A program made the translations under genes and the position numbers. Below the pieces are notes generated by a model, which saw nothing but the letters and a program-made list of their open reading frames with translations, was not told where the DNA came from and did not search any database. Shown piece by piece: positions 14,029 to 26,541 of a stretch of 64,000 bases of DNA (the first letter of the stretch is position 1; the number at the start of each line of letters is the position of its first letter). The stretch is from Apis mellifera. Taxonomy: Eukaryota > Arthropoda > Insecta > Hymenoptera > Apidae. Location of the stretch: contig NC_037639.1 in the NCBI RefSeq assembly GCF_003254395.2, positions 8,732,501-8,796,500 on the forward strand, in the 5' to 3' direction.

Positions 14029-15070
14029 ACAGGTTCCAAGGGAACAAGCGTTAAAAAGAGGCGGAGGTCGATAAAACCGGAAGACGAGTGAAAGGTGAGA
14101 CAACCGGTCGAGTTTTACGAGCTGTTTTGCCGCAACGATTTTCGACAGGAGAATTGCTGTGGCGTGCGCAACTTTTTCCCTCCGTTAAGACAACCGACGA
14201 CAGAGGGAAAAACAACGGTTTCGCCCGTTTCCCCGGCATTGCTCCACGGTTTATCGTTTTATCGCCGTGTTTAGGTAAGGCGGTAAAACTCACTCGCTAC
14301 TACACCGAGATTTAACTGGGACTTATCCGGGAGAAAAGGGATGATAGACAGAACTGCAAATGGACCATATATGATGAAAAGATACGTTTACGTTTATCAC
14401 GTTATGTTATTTCTCGTATTTCTTCAATTGTGGCGATTTGTAGAATTCTTTTTCCTTTTTTCTTATCAAAATTTATTCGTTCTTTATTCGATTTTGTTTA
14501 AAACAATTATTTAAAATAAATTTAAATAATGTATATATTTCTACGAGCATAATGTGACGGTACAATGTATGGAAAATGTTACGAGCAACGATTATAAACA
14601 CGAACGCGGCGCAAGAAACGATAACATTGGGGTATTGTTGATATCCAAATTATCGATTTAACGGAGTCGTTTGTCGAACACGGAGCAGTACGGACGTGTT
14701 ATTCTTCGTTCCTCGTAAGTATATTATATTATTTAATAGATTGATTAATTTTGTTTAAATAATTATAAATTATTATTAATTATCGTGACTATTGTGTAAA
14801 GAAAAAATGGTGAAAGAACGAGTGGATGTAAAAATTGTGGATAAAAAATTTCGACTGTAATTTTCTTTAAAATTCTTACAATTATGAAAATAAGTTACGA
14901 AGTTTTTTAACGAGTTGAGCAATGACAAGAGTTTAATCTATTTTCCACTCGATCGATTCGAAATCGAACACCGGAAATCGATACTTCTGCAACCATTCAA
15001 CCACGCACAGTGTCCTCTTTTTTTTAATTGTCTTCGTCCTTCTATTAAGTCTAGCCAGACCATTACTCAC

Positions 15071-15195
15071 GTTAGTTGGTTCTACACAAATTGATTCCGG
15101 GATAATTAGAAACGAGAAACACCTACAAGCGAGCTTCCTCTCACACGTGCACCCCGGTATTATACCCGGTGCGCCCGTTCTTTTTTCCCAAAGCA
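15071..15195 (-). CDS. candidate internal exon, cysteine-rich (speculative)
   Basis: Read on the minus strand, a T-rich acceptor (GTTTTGTTTCAAG) precedes 125 bases that are open in only one of three frames and end at a strong donor, AAC|GTGAGTAA. The encoded piece carries five cysteines in a short span (pattern C-x-C then A-C-R-C and a later I-C-V) after a PGIIPG turn. This could be part of a small extracellular cysteine-rich domain, but no family is recognised. The exon would start in phase 1 and end in phase 0. No neighbouring exon has been placed, so it may be a chance acceptor-donor pair in non-coding DNA. Confidence 0.22.
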
Positions 15196-18195
15196 CTTGA
15201 AACAAAACACAAGTGTAGTTGGAGCTTTTCGAGTTCTAACCGATTCCATCGAAGTCGAGCTCAAAGTGCAATTTCTCCCTTAATCCGGTCCAGCTTGGAT
15301 ACCATTCGGCCAACTTTAACTAATTTTAACCGAGCTGGAAGCCGTTCCACGATGGTCACTTTCCTCCTCTGTATATCGAAGTTTCGCTAGAACCACGGAA
15401 TTACTTCGAGTTTCGGACTAAACGTTCAACGTGTCCGCTCATGTCCGCTTAACTCGTCCCTAAAATCATTCCCCTCCCGAAGAACCTCCATTTTCCAAAA
15501 GTTATCCCTCCCCTTCGAGTTTCATCGAACGATACGAACTCGGACCGAACCTGAATGATCGCTGTGCCGTGGAATTATCGCGTCGTTAGCCAACGATATG
15601 CCAATGTTACCAGCATTCCCGTTGTGTCGCGCATTTTTCACAAACGTGGCTCGAGAATTCCAGGACGCTACACTCCTGTCCTTCGTATTTGCGTATCGAC
15701 GTGTCGTTAAACGCGATTATTTATCTTCGTCAAAATCGTGTCCCGCAGCGAGGCTGCCAAACAAGCACGCTTATGATATATCGCGACCTATTCAACTCGT
15801 GTACAAACTCTTGTAACCTTGAGGCCGCATCGCGTGGCTCTTCGATCGTCTCGCCTCCTCTTCGAATTCGATTCCTTTTTTCATCGCGTTCTTTTTCTTT
15901 TCCTTTTTCGACCACGTCTTTACTTACAGGAGGAATCATCCTTCGGCGGGGAAATTAGGCTGGCGACACAATGGACGGCCAGGTATTACGAGATCCCCCT
16001 CGGTCTTAAAATCACCATCCATCACCCGGATCGGACGGTTGCCTACGTCTAATATTATTATCATAATATCACCCTCCCTCCATTGTGAGAAGGGGATCAA
16101 CGCCACACAATGACGCGAGAAACGCGCGAGATTTGTCGACACGTTGATGACAAATAATAAATCGTTATATATATATCGAAGATATTTTACGAAGCTTTCG
16201 TTGAAATTATACCGATTCGAAGAGGGATAACGAGTTTTGCAATTACACTGTTGGAATAATAATCTTTGTTCGCAGGGATCGAACATCGAAATGGGAATTC
16301 GAGTAGACGAAGAGGATCAAGAGAGTTTCATCTTCGTGTCGCGCTTCTATCTCGTGGATAACTCGAAACATTGACAAAGGAGGCATCAAGAAAGGAGGAT
16401 AATCGACATCGTTGCCCGCGATATTGCTTCGAACAGACTGTGCGGTAAGCAGGAATAGTGATATTTCACGGTAGCAGCGAGACACGGTGGAAGGGAATCT
16501 TCCACCCTGATCGAGCGTTTCTGCGGTTCTTATTGGGAAACTCGAGCGCGACATCGCGGGATCCAGAAGAGAAATAGGGTTCGAGAGGCATCTCGAGGTG
16601 ATGGAGGGCAAGACTATATAGCGAGCGAAGAGGATAAAGGATTCGAGGTTTAATATCTCGCAGGAGACTTGCATTTCTGCATTCTCGATCAACGATCTTG
16701 GCACGTCGATCTTCGTGCCTCCAAGTTTTCCTATTCTCGAGGAAAGAGAGAGATGCAGGATGCAACTTCGTCGAGATTACAGTTGACCAGTCTTCTTTCT
16801 GGCAAAAGTACATTATAATCGTCGTATTAAAATTCTTGATTGCGCGCGTGGTTATACGTCTTCGTACGCGTTGCTGCAAACGAACTCCGCTCGGCTCGGT
16901 GTCACGTTGGACGATCCTCTCGAGCCAAGTGACATAAACGATGATGCATGCATCGCCAAATGACAGCATCCATCCCCCATCCTTCCCAACGATTATTCCC
17001 GTCTCCCTCTCTCTCTCTCTCTTCCTTCTTTCCAATCCATCCTGCCCTCTCCCTTCGATATGCCTCTAACTCCCCCCCCCTCGCGTTTTCCACCACCTTC
17101 CTCTCCACCTTCCTCCCGCACGGTCGTGGATCCGTGAGTCTTTTGATCCCTTGGGACAATCTCCAATCTCGAAACGAGGCATGGCGTTCCATACCGTCGC
17201 CTATATGTCGTCGTCGTCGAAACGATCGAACGAGAAGAGATTTCTCTTCTCTCTCTCTCTCGGAACGGGACGCCAATAAATCCTCGCAAACGAATATAAA
17301 GTGGCCAAGGCGTACACTTTGATTTCTTTATACAATACTTTCCAAGAGTGGGTAGAGACATTGAGATGATCGATGCTACTCATTTCCACTCTTAATCTCT
17401 CTTCCGATAAATAAATTATTTAGCGTATAAAACCCTGTTTAAAAATCCATTTCTCGAAAACTTGTGATCGAATCATATCCACTTTCTTTTCTTTCTGTCT
17501 CTACGCTCTTCTTGAGAAATTCTATTGAGAAATCGTTTTAAACTTTCGCAATCTCAAAAATACAGGAAAAAACTTGCACGATTCGGAATGCACATTCTTC
17601 CTTCTAAATTAAAATCGATTTAGACGAGGGGGGGCGAGGCGAGGCAGGATCCGATAAACAGCTGACAGGCGAGTCGAACGGGCGGTAAACGGTGGTAAGA
17701 GCGACAGAACGCGAAAGGGGCGGCCACGGCTCGTTGTCGAAAATGCGGCCGTATATCGTAAGCATATTTCCACCGGATGGGTCAGGCGGCACAGGTTATC
17801 CTATGGTCCATTGGTCAGCCGGGGGGTTAGTCGACCAGCGGCCACCAGCTCTTGGCCCTTGGTTGCTCGCGTGAAATAGTAGCTGGCCAAGCTCCAACCT
17901 CGTACGTTAGTCCCTCCTCGTACGTATCTCCCATGGAGGTCTTCGTCTTCTCGCTTCGCCCACCTGTCCCAACTTCCGCCACTTCCTTTCTCCTCCTCCC
18001 TCTTTTCCCACAATCGGTGCGCCCCCATTCGCACGAACAATCGCGATTCCATCCGACCTTTCTTCCTCCCCGCGACACGTACAACACCGCGTGCACGCGA
18101 TCGCAGGATCAGTTTGATCTATGAACGTCCTTTTACCCTCAGATTCCACTACGATTTCGTGCACCTTTTCTCGCGACTAAAACGTGGAAACTTAC

Positions 18196-18260
18196 GAGCG
18201 AGGTAGGTCAGGATATCGTGGTTCAGGTTAACGTGGTCGGAACTCGAGCGAGTAAAAAAA
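18196..18260 (-). CDS. candidate small exon with strong donor (speculative)
   Basis: On the minus strand, CTCTTTCTCGACAG provides an acceptor and CTCGCTC|GTAAGTTT a near-perfect donor 65 bases later. One frame crossing the acceptor is open upstream for about 45 codons and ends in the peptide HVNLNHDILTYLA before the donor. No family is recognised, and no partner exon was found. It shares the strand of the recursive-splice-like site at 30.0 kb and the candidate at 15.1 kb, which is the only contextual support. Confidence 0.18.
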
Positions 18261-21200
18261 CTGTCGAGAAAGAGTCTGAACGAATTTCTCTTCCATATCT
18301 GACTCGAACGATCGAAAATCGTTGGAAATTTTTGGCTTTGTTACCGTTGCACGGTTATATCGTTGCTTTTCATTGTTTGGCGGCAAGTGTTGACCGTTGT
18401 TCTTGTTTGGACGAAAGCGTAAAAATGCTCGGTCCCCTCTCTCCGTCCCTCCACCCCGTGGCGCACGCGGGAAATCGTCGGATATGGAAATGCGGGACCT
18501 CTTCAAAAATGTTCGTTGGTTCGGAAAATTTCGAGTTTTTTTCGTAACGAGATTCGCGCCCACCCAGTAGTGCAGGGAGGGAGAGAGGGAGGGAGGGGAT
18601 TATTAAACGGGTGATCCCCAGGAAAATGGAAAACGTACGAAAACAAAAATAGAAGGGTTATACTTGCCGAGATGGCTGTACCCGTCCCCGGTTGAAAATA
18701 ACGAACGCGCAACTTCGAAACTATAATTCCGAGCGACACGAATCCTCGCCCGCGCACCAGTTTGGCTTTGTGAAAATATTTGCGCCTTGGTAATTCATTG
18801 GTAATTCGACAGTTAACAAGTTTCGCTCGCAAATAGAATTGTTGGAATTCGCTCTGATTCGACGTGGCTATTTTCGGGATTAGAAAATCGATCCGATCAT
18901 ATAGCGTGATGAAATAGAAATGCAAATATCTATTAAAAAAAAGGAAAAAGAAAAAATAGTAAAATATCGAATTATTTCAAGATTTTATTTGAAATTTAGC
19001 TATGTGTATTTTATGTAGATACCGAAATTTTGCAGAAATCAGTTATAATTTATAGATTTCTAGTTCACGTTGCACCGATAATCAAAATTTTCATAAAGCA
19101 TCGAACATATATGATTGAAAACAACGATTGAATTTTATTTCTCATTCCACATTTCTTAATCCTCCGCTGTTAACAAATCTTTAGAGACGCATTATCTTTC
19201 TAGATTTTTAGAAGAGAAATCCGTTTTCGCACAAAGGCGGCCGCGCCACTATCCGAAATCGCCATTAACGCATCGGATATCGAAAATTACGCGAGATCTT
19301 CAAACGAATCGTTCGCGTGCCGCGAAACGTGCTAATTTTCCAGTCTCGAACAGTATCCGGGTTGCGTAGCGTAGCTACAAACTTTTGAAAACATTGTTAT
19401 GTCGATACTCCCTGTGTGTTGTTTCGCGCACAACCCGTTTGGTCGGGTTTCGTTTAACGCCATTGAACGCTCGCCACTCTGTATAATGCGAATAGAATTA
19501 CATAACGAGCCGTACTTCGTTACACGGTAATACAGTGATTGCTGTTTCGCCATGAATTAAGCGGGATTTTCGGCAAATCGTGTAAACATGACTAGAAATT
19601 ATTCGGCCGGAGTCGATAAATTGGGAAATAACGCGCGATATTATAACCGGCAAAACGAGTAATTTTCTTCCGGGAATCGATTACCGCCACCGTCGTCTGT
19701 CTTTATCCCGCGTAAAAGATCGATTTACGCGGGAATCAATCTCCAACATCGATCGCAACGTTAAACTTGCAACGACCAATGTTGCTTCCCCGACAAGCGA
19801 TCATCGACGAATTCCCTCCAACTAGAATCCTGTGCAACGTTAAAATTAGCGCAACGTGATTCGATCGAAACGTGACGCGCAATCGACAATCTCTCTCTCG
19901 ATCTCCTATCCTATTTATTTCCTCTCGTTCGTATTATATATTGGCCGATATCGATGGAGTTCCCCTCGCTCCCCGAGAGATAGGCAAAGTTTGCAGAAGA
20001 AATTCAATTGGCGTTGCGCTGAGGACGGCAGGCATTAGAATTCGCACGGTGGTGGCAAGGGAAGGAGGAAGAGGGGAAGGAGCAGGGAGCACTACTCAGG
20101 GGGGGAGAGTCGCCAACAAAGAGGCAAGTACGCTGCTCGTGACGTTTATCATACTTTATTACCTTTGCTTTCGAGCCTCATTGTTCGTCCGTCTGTTTTG
20201 TTTCCGGTTTTAATTTGGACACCGGCCCTCCCTTCGCGATGCCTCCCCTCCTACCCCCGGTCATTATCCCCCGAATGACGCGCCAATGAAGTTGGCACAT
20301 TATCATTTTCCGTTTCCCTTTCCTATCCAGACGCATTAAATGCAGCGGCTTGGTCAGCCCCGATATTTATATCCCGGGGCGGGGAGGGGGAAGGAAGGAT
20401 GCATCGCGGTCGTTCGAGCAGGATGACAGCCGGAGGAGGATGCGTAAAAATAAATTGCAATAATCGGGGAATAATTTGAGATTATAAATCAACATTACTT
20501 TCAACGTTCGCCTCGTGCAAGTTTATGTCGATTTGGTTAAAACATTATCGTGTATTTCATCGTCGATTGTGATTGGTCTTTTTTTTTAAATTAAATTATT
20601 AGATTGTCAAGATCTGTGAGTAGAAAGGGATTCGAGATTATTCACATCGAATCGAAAACGTTCCCCTCTGCCCGAAAACACGGGTTCTAAATTCTTGATC
20701 GCGCAATAATAACGATTTCACGAAAATGAAGTACGCGTACACACAAACCGCGAGAATCTCATTCATATACGTTTCCGTTAACAAACCACGGACAAAAACG
20801 GGTGTTCACGATTCAATTACGATCGCCAACACAAAAATCTTTTGTGTTGACCCTGGGGAAAAAATGCAACGGGAGAAAGCAACACGTTTTCCACGCGCGA
20901 TGAAATTAATTACGAGGGACCGTGCCGGATATTTCGAACATGGTGAAAAATGTTGCCATCATCAAATTAGAACCAAACAGCCAGTGGACAATCGTAATCG
21001 AAATCATCCTCTTTCTTGATTATTCGCGTTAACTCGTGAATCAGTTTAATTCGAACTTAAACGATTCTTAAACGATTCTCTTCGTCGCGTCTTCGAATCG
21101 AGAAGAAAAGAAAAGAATGCGGGAATCCAGGAAAGGAGAATTCGTTTCGTCTCTTGCTCTCTCTCTTTCTTCTTCCCCTTGAAATTATTTTCAAATCAAT

Positions 21201-21556
21201 CCGAGGACGAGGAAGAGAAGACAGAGAAGCCATCCTATTATCCGCATTGTTATTCCCCTTCCACCCCTTTTTCCTCGTTCGACGGGGAGAAGGTGAACGG
21301 TTTTCCAACTATCTCTTTATTTCCTTCGTGAATACAATGTCGCGTAGCCGAAGAAGATTGCTGTCTCCAGGCCGGGAAAGATCGCACGGTGAATTAGCCG
21401 GCCGATTAAACACGAGTTTTGACAGCAATTTCCTGTCATCGACATTTGTTCCGCTTCGCGTCCCCCCATAACGCAATAATGACTCGTCTCTTTCTCCTCT
21501 GTTTTCCTATGTCGATGCAATTAGAGCGCCGCCGCGTACGAGAAAGCTCGAAGAAA

Positions 21557-21580
21557 AAGAGAGAGAGAGAGAGAGAGAGG
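21557..21580. repeat. (GA)n microsatellite
   Basis: Uninterrupted GA run of about 24 bp. Confidence 0.95.
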
Positions 21581-22237
21581 AAGCTTGATTAATTGGAGAT
21601 TTCCTTTCAGGGTGATACACGGTGTTATTAATCGGTCCGCTTAACGTCGTTTTACGATAGCTATCGATGTAATTTTTCCTGCAAATATGCCAGAATTCTT
21701 ATAATACAGATTTATAACAGCGAGAGATAAAGGGGAAAAGTAGGGAGAAAATGGAGAAGGCAGAGAAACGTTGCGTTTCGTATATTAATCGTGGTGAAAT
21801 GGAACACGAGCTCGAAAGCGGACGAGCTCGAGCTCGGGAAAAACCGCGAAACATTAGAAAATAAGCGTCGTAAATCTTGCGGGCCTATATACATCAAGCC
21901 CTTTCCGGCTTGGCGAAAATATATTATGCAATCAGGAATAGGGGAAGTGGTCTTGCGGCGGGAAACAGTGGCGGGAAAACGGTGAGGAAAAATGAGCCGC
22001 ATAACCGGATATATTCAACCAAACCGCAGGCCTGCTTTCTTTCGCAACTGTTGGTTTCGCGAAACTGGGTCACGATTGCGATCGGCAAAAATTTCCACCC
22101 CCTCGCTCGTTAACCGTAACTATCCTACGAAACGGAACGAGTATATCGAAGGGGGGAGGGGAGGGGCAGAGAGAAGGTGAATCGAAACTGGAAAATTCAC
22201 GCACGCGTACACGTTTGAGAGAGCTTTTCCAGCCTGT

Positions 22238-22264
22238 TTCTCGGCCTTTTGATTAAAATCAAAA
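22238..22264 (+). pseudogene. U2 snRNA 5'-end-like fragment
   Basis: TTCTCGGCCTTTTG followed by ..TAA.ATCAA matches the conserved 5' end of spliceosomal U2 snRNA, which in animals reads TTCTCGGCCTTTTGGCTAAG then ATCAA. About 22 of 25 positions agree, and the similarity stops before the branch-recognition region (GTAGTA). The copy is therefore far too short and changed to be functional. It is best explained as a relic of a truncated U2 retro-copy, or less likely as chance. The same bases form an inverted repeat (TTTTGATT, AA, AATCAAAA at 22,247-22,264). Confidence 0.4.
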
Positions 22265-22310
22265 CTGATTTATTCGCCTCACCTCCCCACGGCTATGCTC
22301 TCCCTCTCCC

Positions 22311-22346
22311 TCCTTCCTTCCTTCCTTCCTTCCTTCCTTCCTTCCT
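22311..22346. repeat. (TTCC)9 microsatellite
   Basis: Nine uninterrupted tetranucleotide units. Confidence 0.95.
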
Positions 22347-25235
22347 ACGTTGATACGCAGTTTCAGTTTTTCGTTTCGATAAACTTGCCCAATTCGAACG
22401 TCGATTCTCTACGAGGAAATCTATTACTGACCAGTTTTTCTTTCTTTTTTTAGATCAATTAACGAGTTGCCGTTCTATACGATTCGATTCCTCCTCGAAT
22501 TTCGACACTGGCTATCCTATACAGGAATCGTTGCAACGTTCAACAACCACTCCCGTCGTACTTTGACACCGATCAACGATTTTCGGCTTCGATATATTGA
22601 CCTTTTTTTTCTTTTCTCTTTCCTTTTTTTTGCCCTTTTCCACGCTTCCATATCTCCACGCGTGGCGGGATCGCGATTTCTCCATTAATATCTGGTGACG
22701 CGTCGCGCGAGATAACGAATTCACGACACGGTTATGGGCTCCCTCCCCCTTCGATCGACAACGATAACGTGGCGTTCACAGAGTTTTCTATCGACTTCGC
22801 CTGTCTTCTCGAAAAGCCAATCGTTTCGAACAATCGTAAACGTTTCGACACCGGTCCACGGGGAATTAAACCGGACCGGCGGACCAGGACCATTTTTGTG
22901 TATCAACGGGCGGAATTACTATGCATAAACGTCGGATTAAAATCGTACGACTTGCCCTCCCCCTGCCCCCGCCTACAGGGCAGGGCTCGGAGCAGGATTT
23001 TTCGCTCGAAAATGGCCAGCCGCCACTTTTCGGCTTCTCCCTTTAAATCGTATAAATTCTCATTAGCGCGACAATGCTGTTTCATCGATTTCGTCGCCGG
23101 GATCCCGGGATGCGTTGTTACAAACCGTTTTCCACCGTGTCTCCTCGTTCGCCACCCGCTCGCCCCACGTTTTATTTAATATTTTACGCGTCTCGTTAAC
23201 GTGGCCGCCGTGATTCATCGGTCGGCCAGCGAAATTCGTGACGAGTCTCGGATTTGTTTGCGAATTTGTTGATGAAAAATTTGTTAATCCCCTCCCTTGA
23301 ATAATCAAAAATTGAAGTATACGGTGTCTTTATTATTAACGGATTAAATCACCTAATCTTTTTTTTTTAAATAAGCGAATAATTCGATCATGCAAAAAAA
23401 AAGAAGAAGTGTTATTAGAAAAAAAATTCAATTCCATAAAAAGAAAAAGGATGATCGTCAACACCTCTCTTTATAGGAAGGAAGGAAGGAAATATTCCTT
23501 CCCACGATAAGATTGCGTTCGGCTATCTCGTTGGCGTTATCGAAACTTGCCGTTCCTTTTAGTTTATGCAGCAGCTCGCTCTATCAAGCGTTATCTGTGG
23601 CCCGGTCGTCTTCCCAGGCGGCTTGGGAGGCTTTTCCGCATGCCTTATTCAACGTTTCGTTGGATATTTATGGAATTTAAATGTTTTTAAATTCGATACA
23701 CCGAGACTGGGCCTTAACGCGCGCGGCTCAGCCCTTTAACGGGCGCGAACAAGCGGGTCGTCGTCGTATCGACTCCCTCGACCCTCGGTTGATCGATGAT
23801 AATGAGCTGATAGAGGAGAGACGACAATTACCGCTATTAGCTACTCCGACTCTCGTCGTCGGAAGACGCACCGTCGAGTATACAACGCCGGTAGACAATG
23901 TTGTTAAGACGAGTCTGTCCTCCTCGAAGAGGAGCGTGGATGCATCCGCGCGGATGACACGAGCAGCGCAAACAGAAATTTCCGCGGCGGTCATGCATAA
24001 TGGATGAATCGTAGCGAACCCATGGAAGTATTATCGATCGACAGGATCTACGTTTACGGGTTTTCGTGACGAAACTTTCGACGCGGTGGATTTCGTGTCG
24101 AAGAAGTTGCGGAAGATTAGATAATTATCGGTGTTTCCCAAGTTTTCGATCAACAATCTGATCAACACTCGCGAGACACGCTTCTACTACCCCTAATCTA
24201 GTGGAAAAAGATGATCGATTTCGATAGTGTTTTCTATCAGAATGGGATGAATAGATGTGATTTTATATCTACGAAGAAGAGAAGATTTTATAAGAGGAAT
24301 AATTTGATTAACGAGAAGAAAACTTTTTGCATAGAACGATCTTATGAATGAATCAAGATGGCTCTAAAATCAATTGTTACAAACCAAAGTATCTATTAAT
24401 TTCTCTCCTAGCTATTGCGTTTTTCTTTTAATTTCCTCTTTAAAAAAAGAAAAAAGAAATCCTTGGGCAACACAAAGTGTTCTTCTTATATTTAATAAAT
24501 ACCTTGGCGTACCAGTTGTTTTACGTAAGAAAGCTTGGCCGCTAATCACGGTTGCTTTCTTCTGTGCGTGGTTCAACCACGCGTATTCTTTCTCATCGGG
24601 GCTGATATTCCACCCGGTTGAACTCGGGGTATTTCGCCTAATTAGCCACGCTCACGACGACGATTTCCGGGTGTTCGAGAGTTTTATATCCACGGTAGAG
24701 ATATATATATATATATACACGCGCGCAGGGTAGGCAGAAGGGGAAAAAGAAATTCCCACCCTCGTGGAACAATGCTTTGCTCGGTGGATATGTTACGTTC
24801 GGTTACAAGACCACGTGCTTTAACAAGGGCCGTGTTTAGACCGCCACGATCAGGTCGGGGATCGCCGGAGAGAGGGAGAGAAAGAGAGAGAAAGAAAAAG
24901 AGAGAGAGAGAGAAAGAGAAAGAGAGCCGAACTAAACCTGCTGATGTTAATTATTTTTACGAAATCGGCTGGTGCCGGTTCTACCTTTTTTGGGGGAAAC
25001 AACCAAACGCAAACACAACGGGAGAGGCTACCGGATCTCGTGAAAATACTACCGCCTGTTTGCCTCCTGGGCTAATGATATAACGATGAATGGCCGTCGT
25101 ATTTCGGGATAGCTGGGAGGAAAACGTGGGATTTAGGGATATACTAGGTAGATTCCTTTTTTTTTTTTTTTTTTCATGGATATATAACAACGCGAATGGA
25201 TAGGAAGTTGTACGAAATGTAAAACAGAAATACAG

Positions 25236-25258
25236 ATATATATATATATATATATATG
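25236..25258. repeat. (AT)n microsatellite
   Basis: Uninterrupted AT run. Similar runs lie at 24,700-24,718, 28,129-28,153 and 28,774-28,794. Confidence 0.95.
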
Positions 25259-26527
25259 TCCATCTCGAATATTCGAGGATAAATTTCGAATAGGTAAATT
25301 GAAGTAAATTGTCTGGGGAGTGAAACGCGAAACATGGGGAGCTAATTAAATTTGGTTTTGAATGTTGTTTAACTTTACATAGTTGAGCGCGGAATTTTGA
25401 AATGGAGAAGAGGAAACGAAGAGGATACGTTTACCACGATTTCGTGGTGAGATGTGGTGTATTTGGAAATACTTCGTGGAGGAGGCCGAGATTTTTCCTT
25501 CGTATTCAATCTTTGTGATCGATGAGTGTGTACGTTTCTCATTTAATTGACGAGGTTATCGGGAATCAGAAGGAAAGCATCGTGAAACGATACGTAACAT
25601 TTTCGAGTTGGTTCGGGGAATCGATCCACTGCGAAAGAATTCTCACATGTGGACCACAATTTTTCCATTTTTCCTTTTCCGCGATCAAAAAATCTTTCCC
25701 AATGTTCAAATCTTCGACATCGCGTCCCCTATGCAGAAACGTTCTATGGTTTTGTCTGATTCTATCGGGTCCTTGTTTCTTTCGGAAATATTCTACTTTT
25801 TCTACACCTTTTTCTTTCCATCCTTTATCGCCTTTCGATTCAAAAGACTTCTATCGTTATTTTAATATTTTCTTTTTTTCGTTTCGCTTCTTCTCGCGAA
25901 ACTTTCGATTCGTTTTCTATTAATACAACGAGTCTGTTGTTGCAAGTTATATAAGAACGTGATTCAATGCATGATTTAACATTTTGCATATTTGCCGGAT
26001 ATATTTGTTGGATATTGTTCACACGTTTTAATTTTCGAAAGAATCCGCAGCATAGGTAATTACTTTAATTCTATTACAAGTTTCAAAGCGTGCTATCAAA
26101 AACTGAGTTAAAATTTAATTAAACGAAAACAACATTTAACGAAAAGTTTTGGTAAACTAATTAAAGCACGAAGAAACATTTAATCGATCTCTCGCGGCAT
26201 CCGATCGAACTACCGCCACAATAAACGACCGAATCGAATTACACGGTGAACGGAATCGATGGAGGGCGGTGTGTAAAGTGTCGTCAAGTGTTCCCAAGAA
26301 GATTTTGCATTTCAAATTAACTATGGCCAATGAGTATTCAAGGGGAGTATAACACGGATGTGTTATACGCTCAATGGCCGGAATCAAATGATATTGCAGA
26401 TTATAGGCGGCCGATCGATTCGATAAATCCTTTGGTCCGTCAGCGCCTGCCCAGGCCCGTACACCTATAATGCGAATCGCGATCTATTGACTCGCGTACG
26501 CATAATAGTCCCTCTCAGGCTAATGCG

Positions 26528-26541
26528 TGCACCGCGGTGCA
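26528..26541. repeat. 14 bp perfect palindrome TGCACCGCGGTGCA
   Basis: The palindrome sits inside a ~170 bp block (26,440-26,620) that is unusually free of homopolymers and microsatellites compared with its surroundings, a texture often seen in conserved non-coding elements. A Sox-like ATTGTTTT word occurs about 90 bases downstream. Function unknown. Confidence 0.75.

Larger units (their letters stand above)
11394..15070. other. gene-free stretch, non-coding
   Basis: No gene is supported. The stretch includes a GAA microsatellite (13,658-13,680), two short inverted repeats listed separately, and isolated donor-like sites (CTGCAG|GTAAAC at 13,195, TTAG|GTAAGG at about 14,273, CTC|GTAAGTAT at 14,714). 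Acceptor-bounded open frames do not accompany them. Confidence 0.7.
15196..22237. other. gene-free stretch, mostly non-coding
   Basis: Apart from the weak minus-strand exon candidate at 18.2 kb, no gene is supported. The block 16,240-18,130 has several overlapping open frames on both strands because it is G/C-rich and full of CT/GA tracts (about 17,004-17,030 and 17,240-17,262); their translations are low-complexity Arg/Glu or Ser/Pro/Leu. A GA tract lies at 21,557-21,580, preceded by single-copy DNA. Confidence 0.65.

Noticed and set aside
14255..14280. TTTAG|GTAAGG as a second recursive splice site (plus strand)
   Set aside because: The upstream tract is interrupted by purines and the donor is only moderate.
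14600..14714. Possible first exon ending at CTC|GTAAGTAT
   Set aside because: The donor is excellent, but the upstream sequence has no coding frame or clear start signal and no acceptor partner.
22451..22688. Strong poly-T/TTTAG acceptor followed by an open frame
   Set aside because: The frame runs into a T-rich low-complexity tract and no donor or terminal signal follows; it is likely an intronic pyrimidine tract.
23681..24007. 108-codon plus frame and 88-codon minus frame
   Set aside because: Both are open over the same CpG-rich island, with no splice borders and no recognisable motif.
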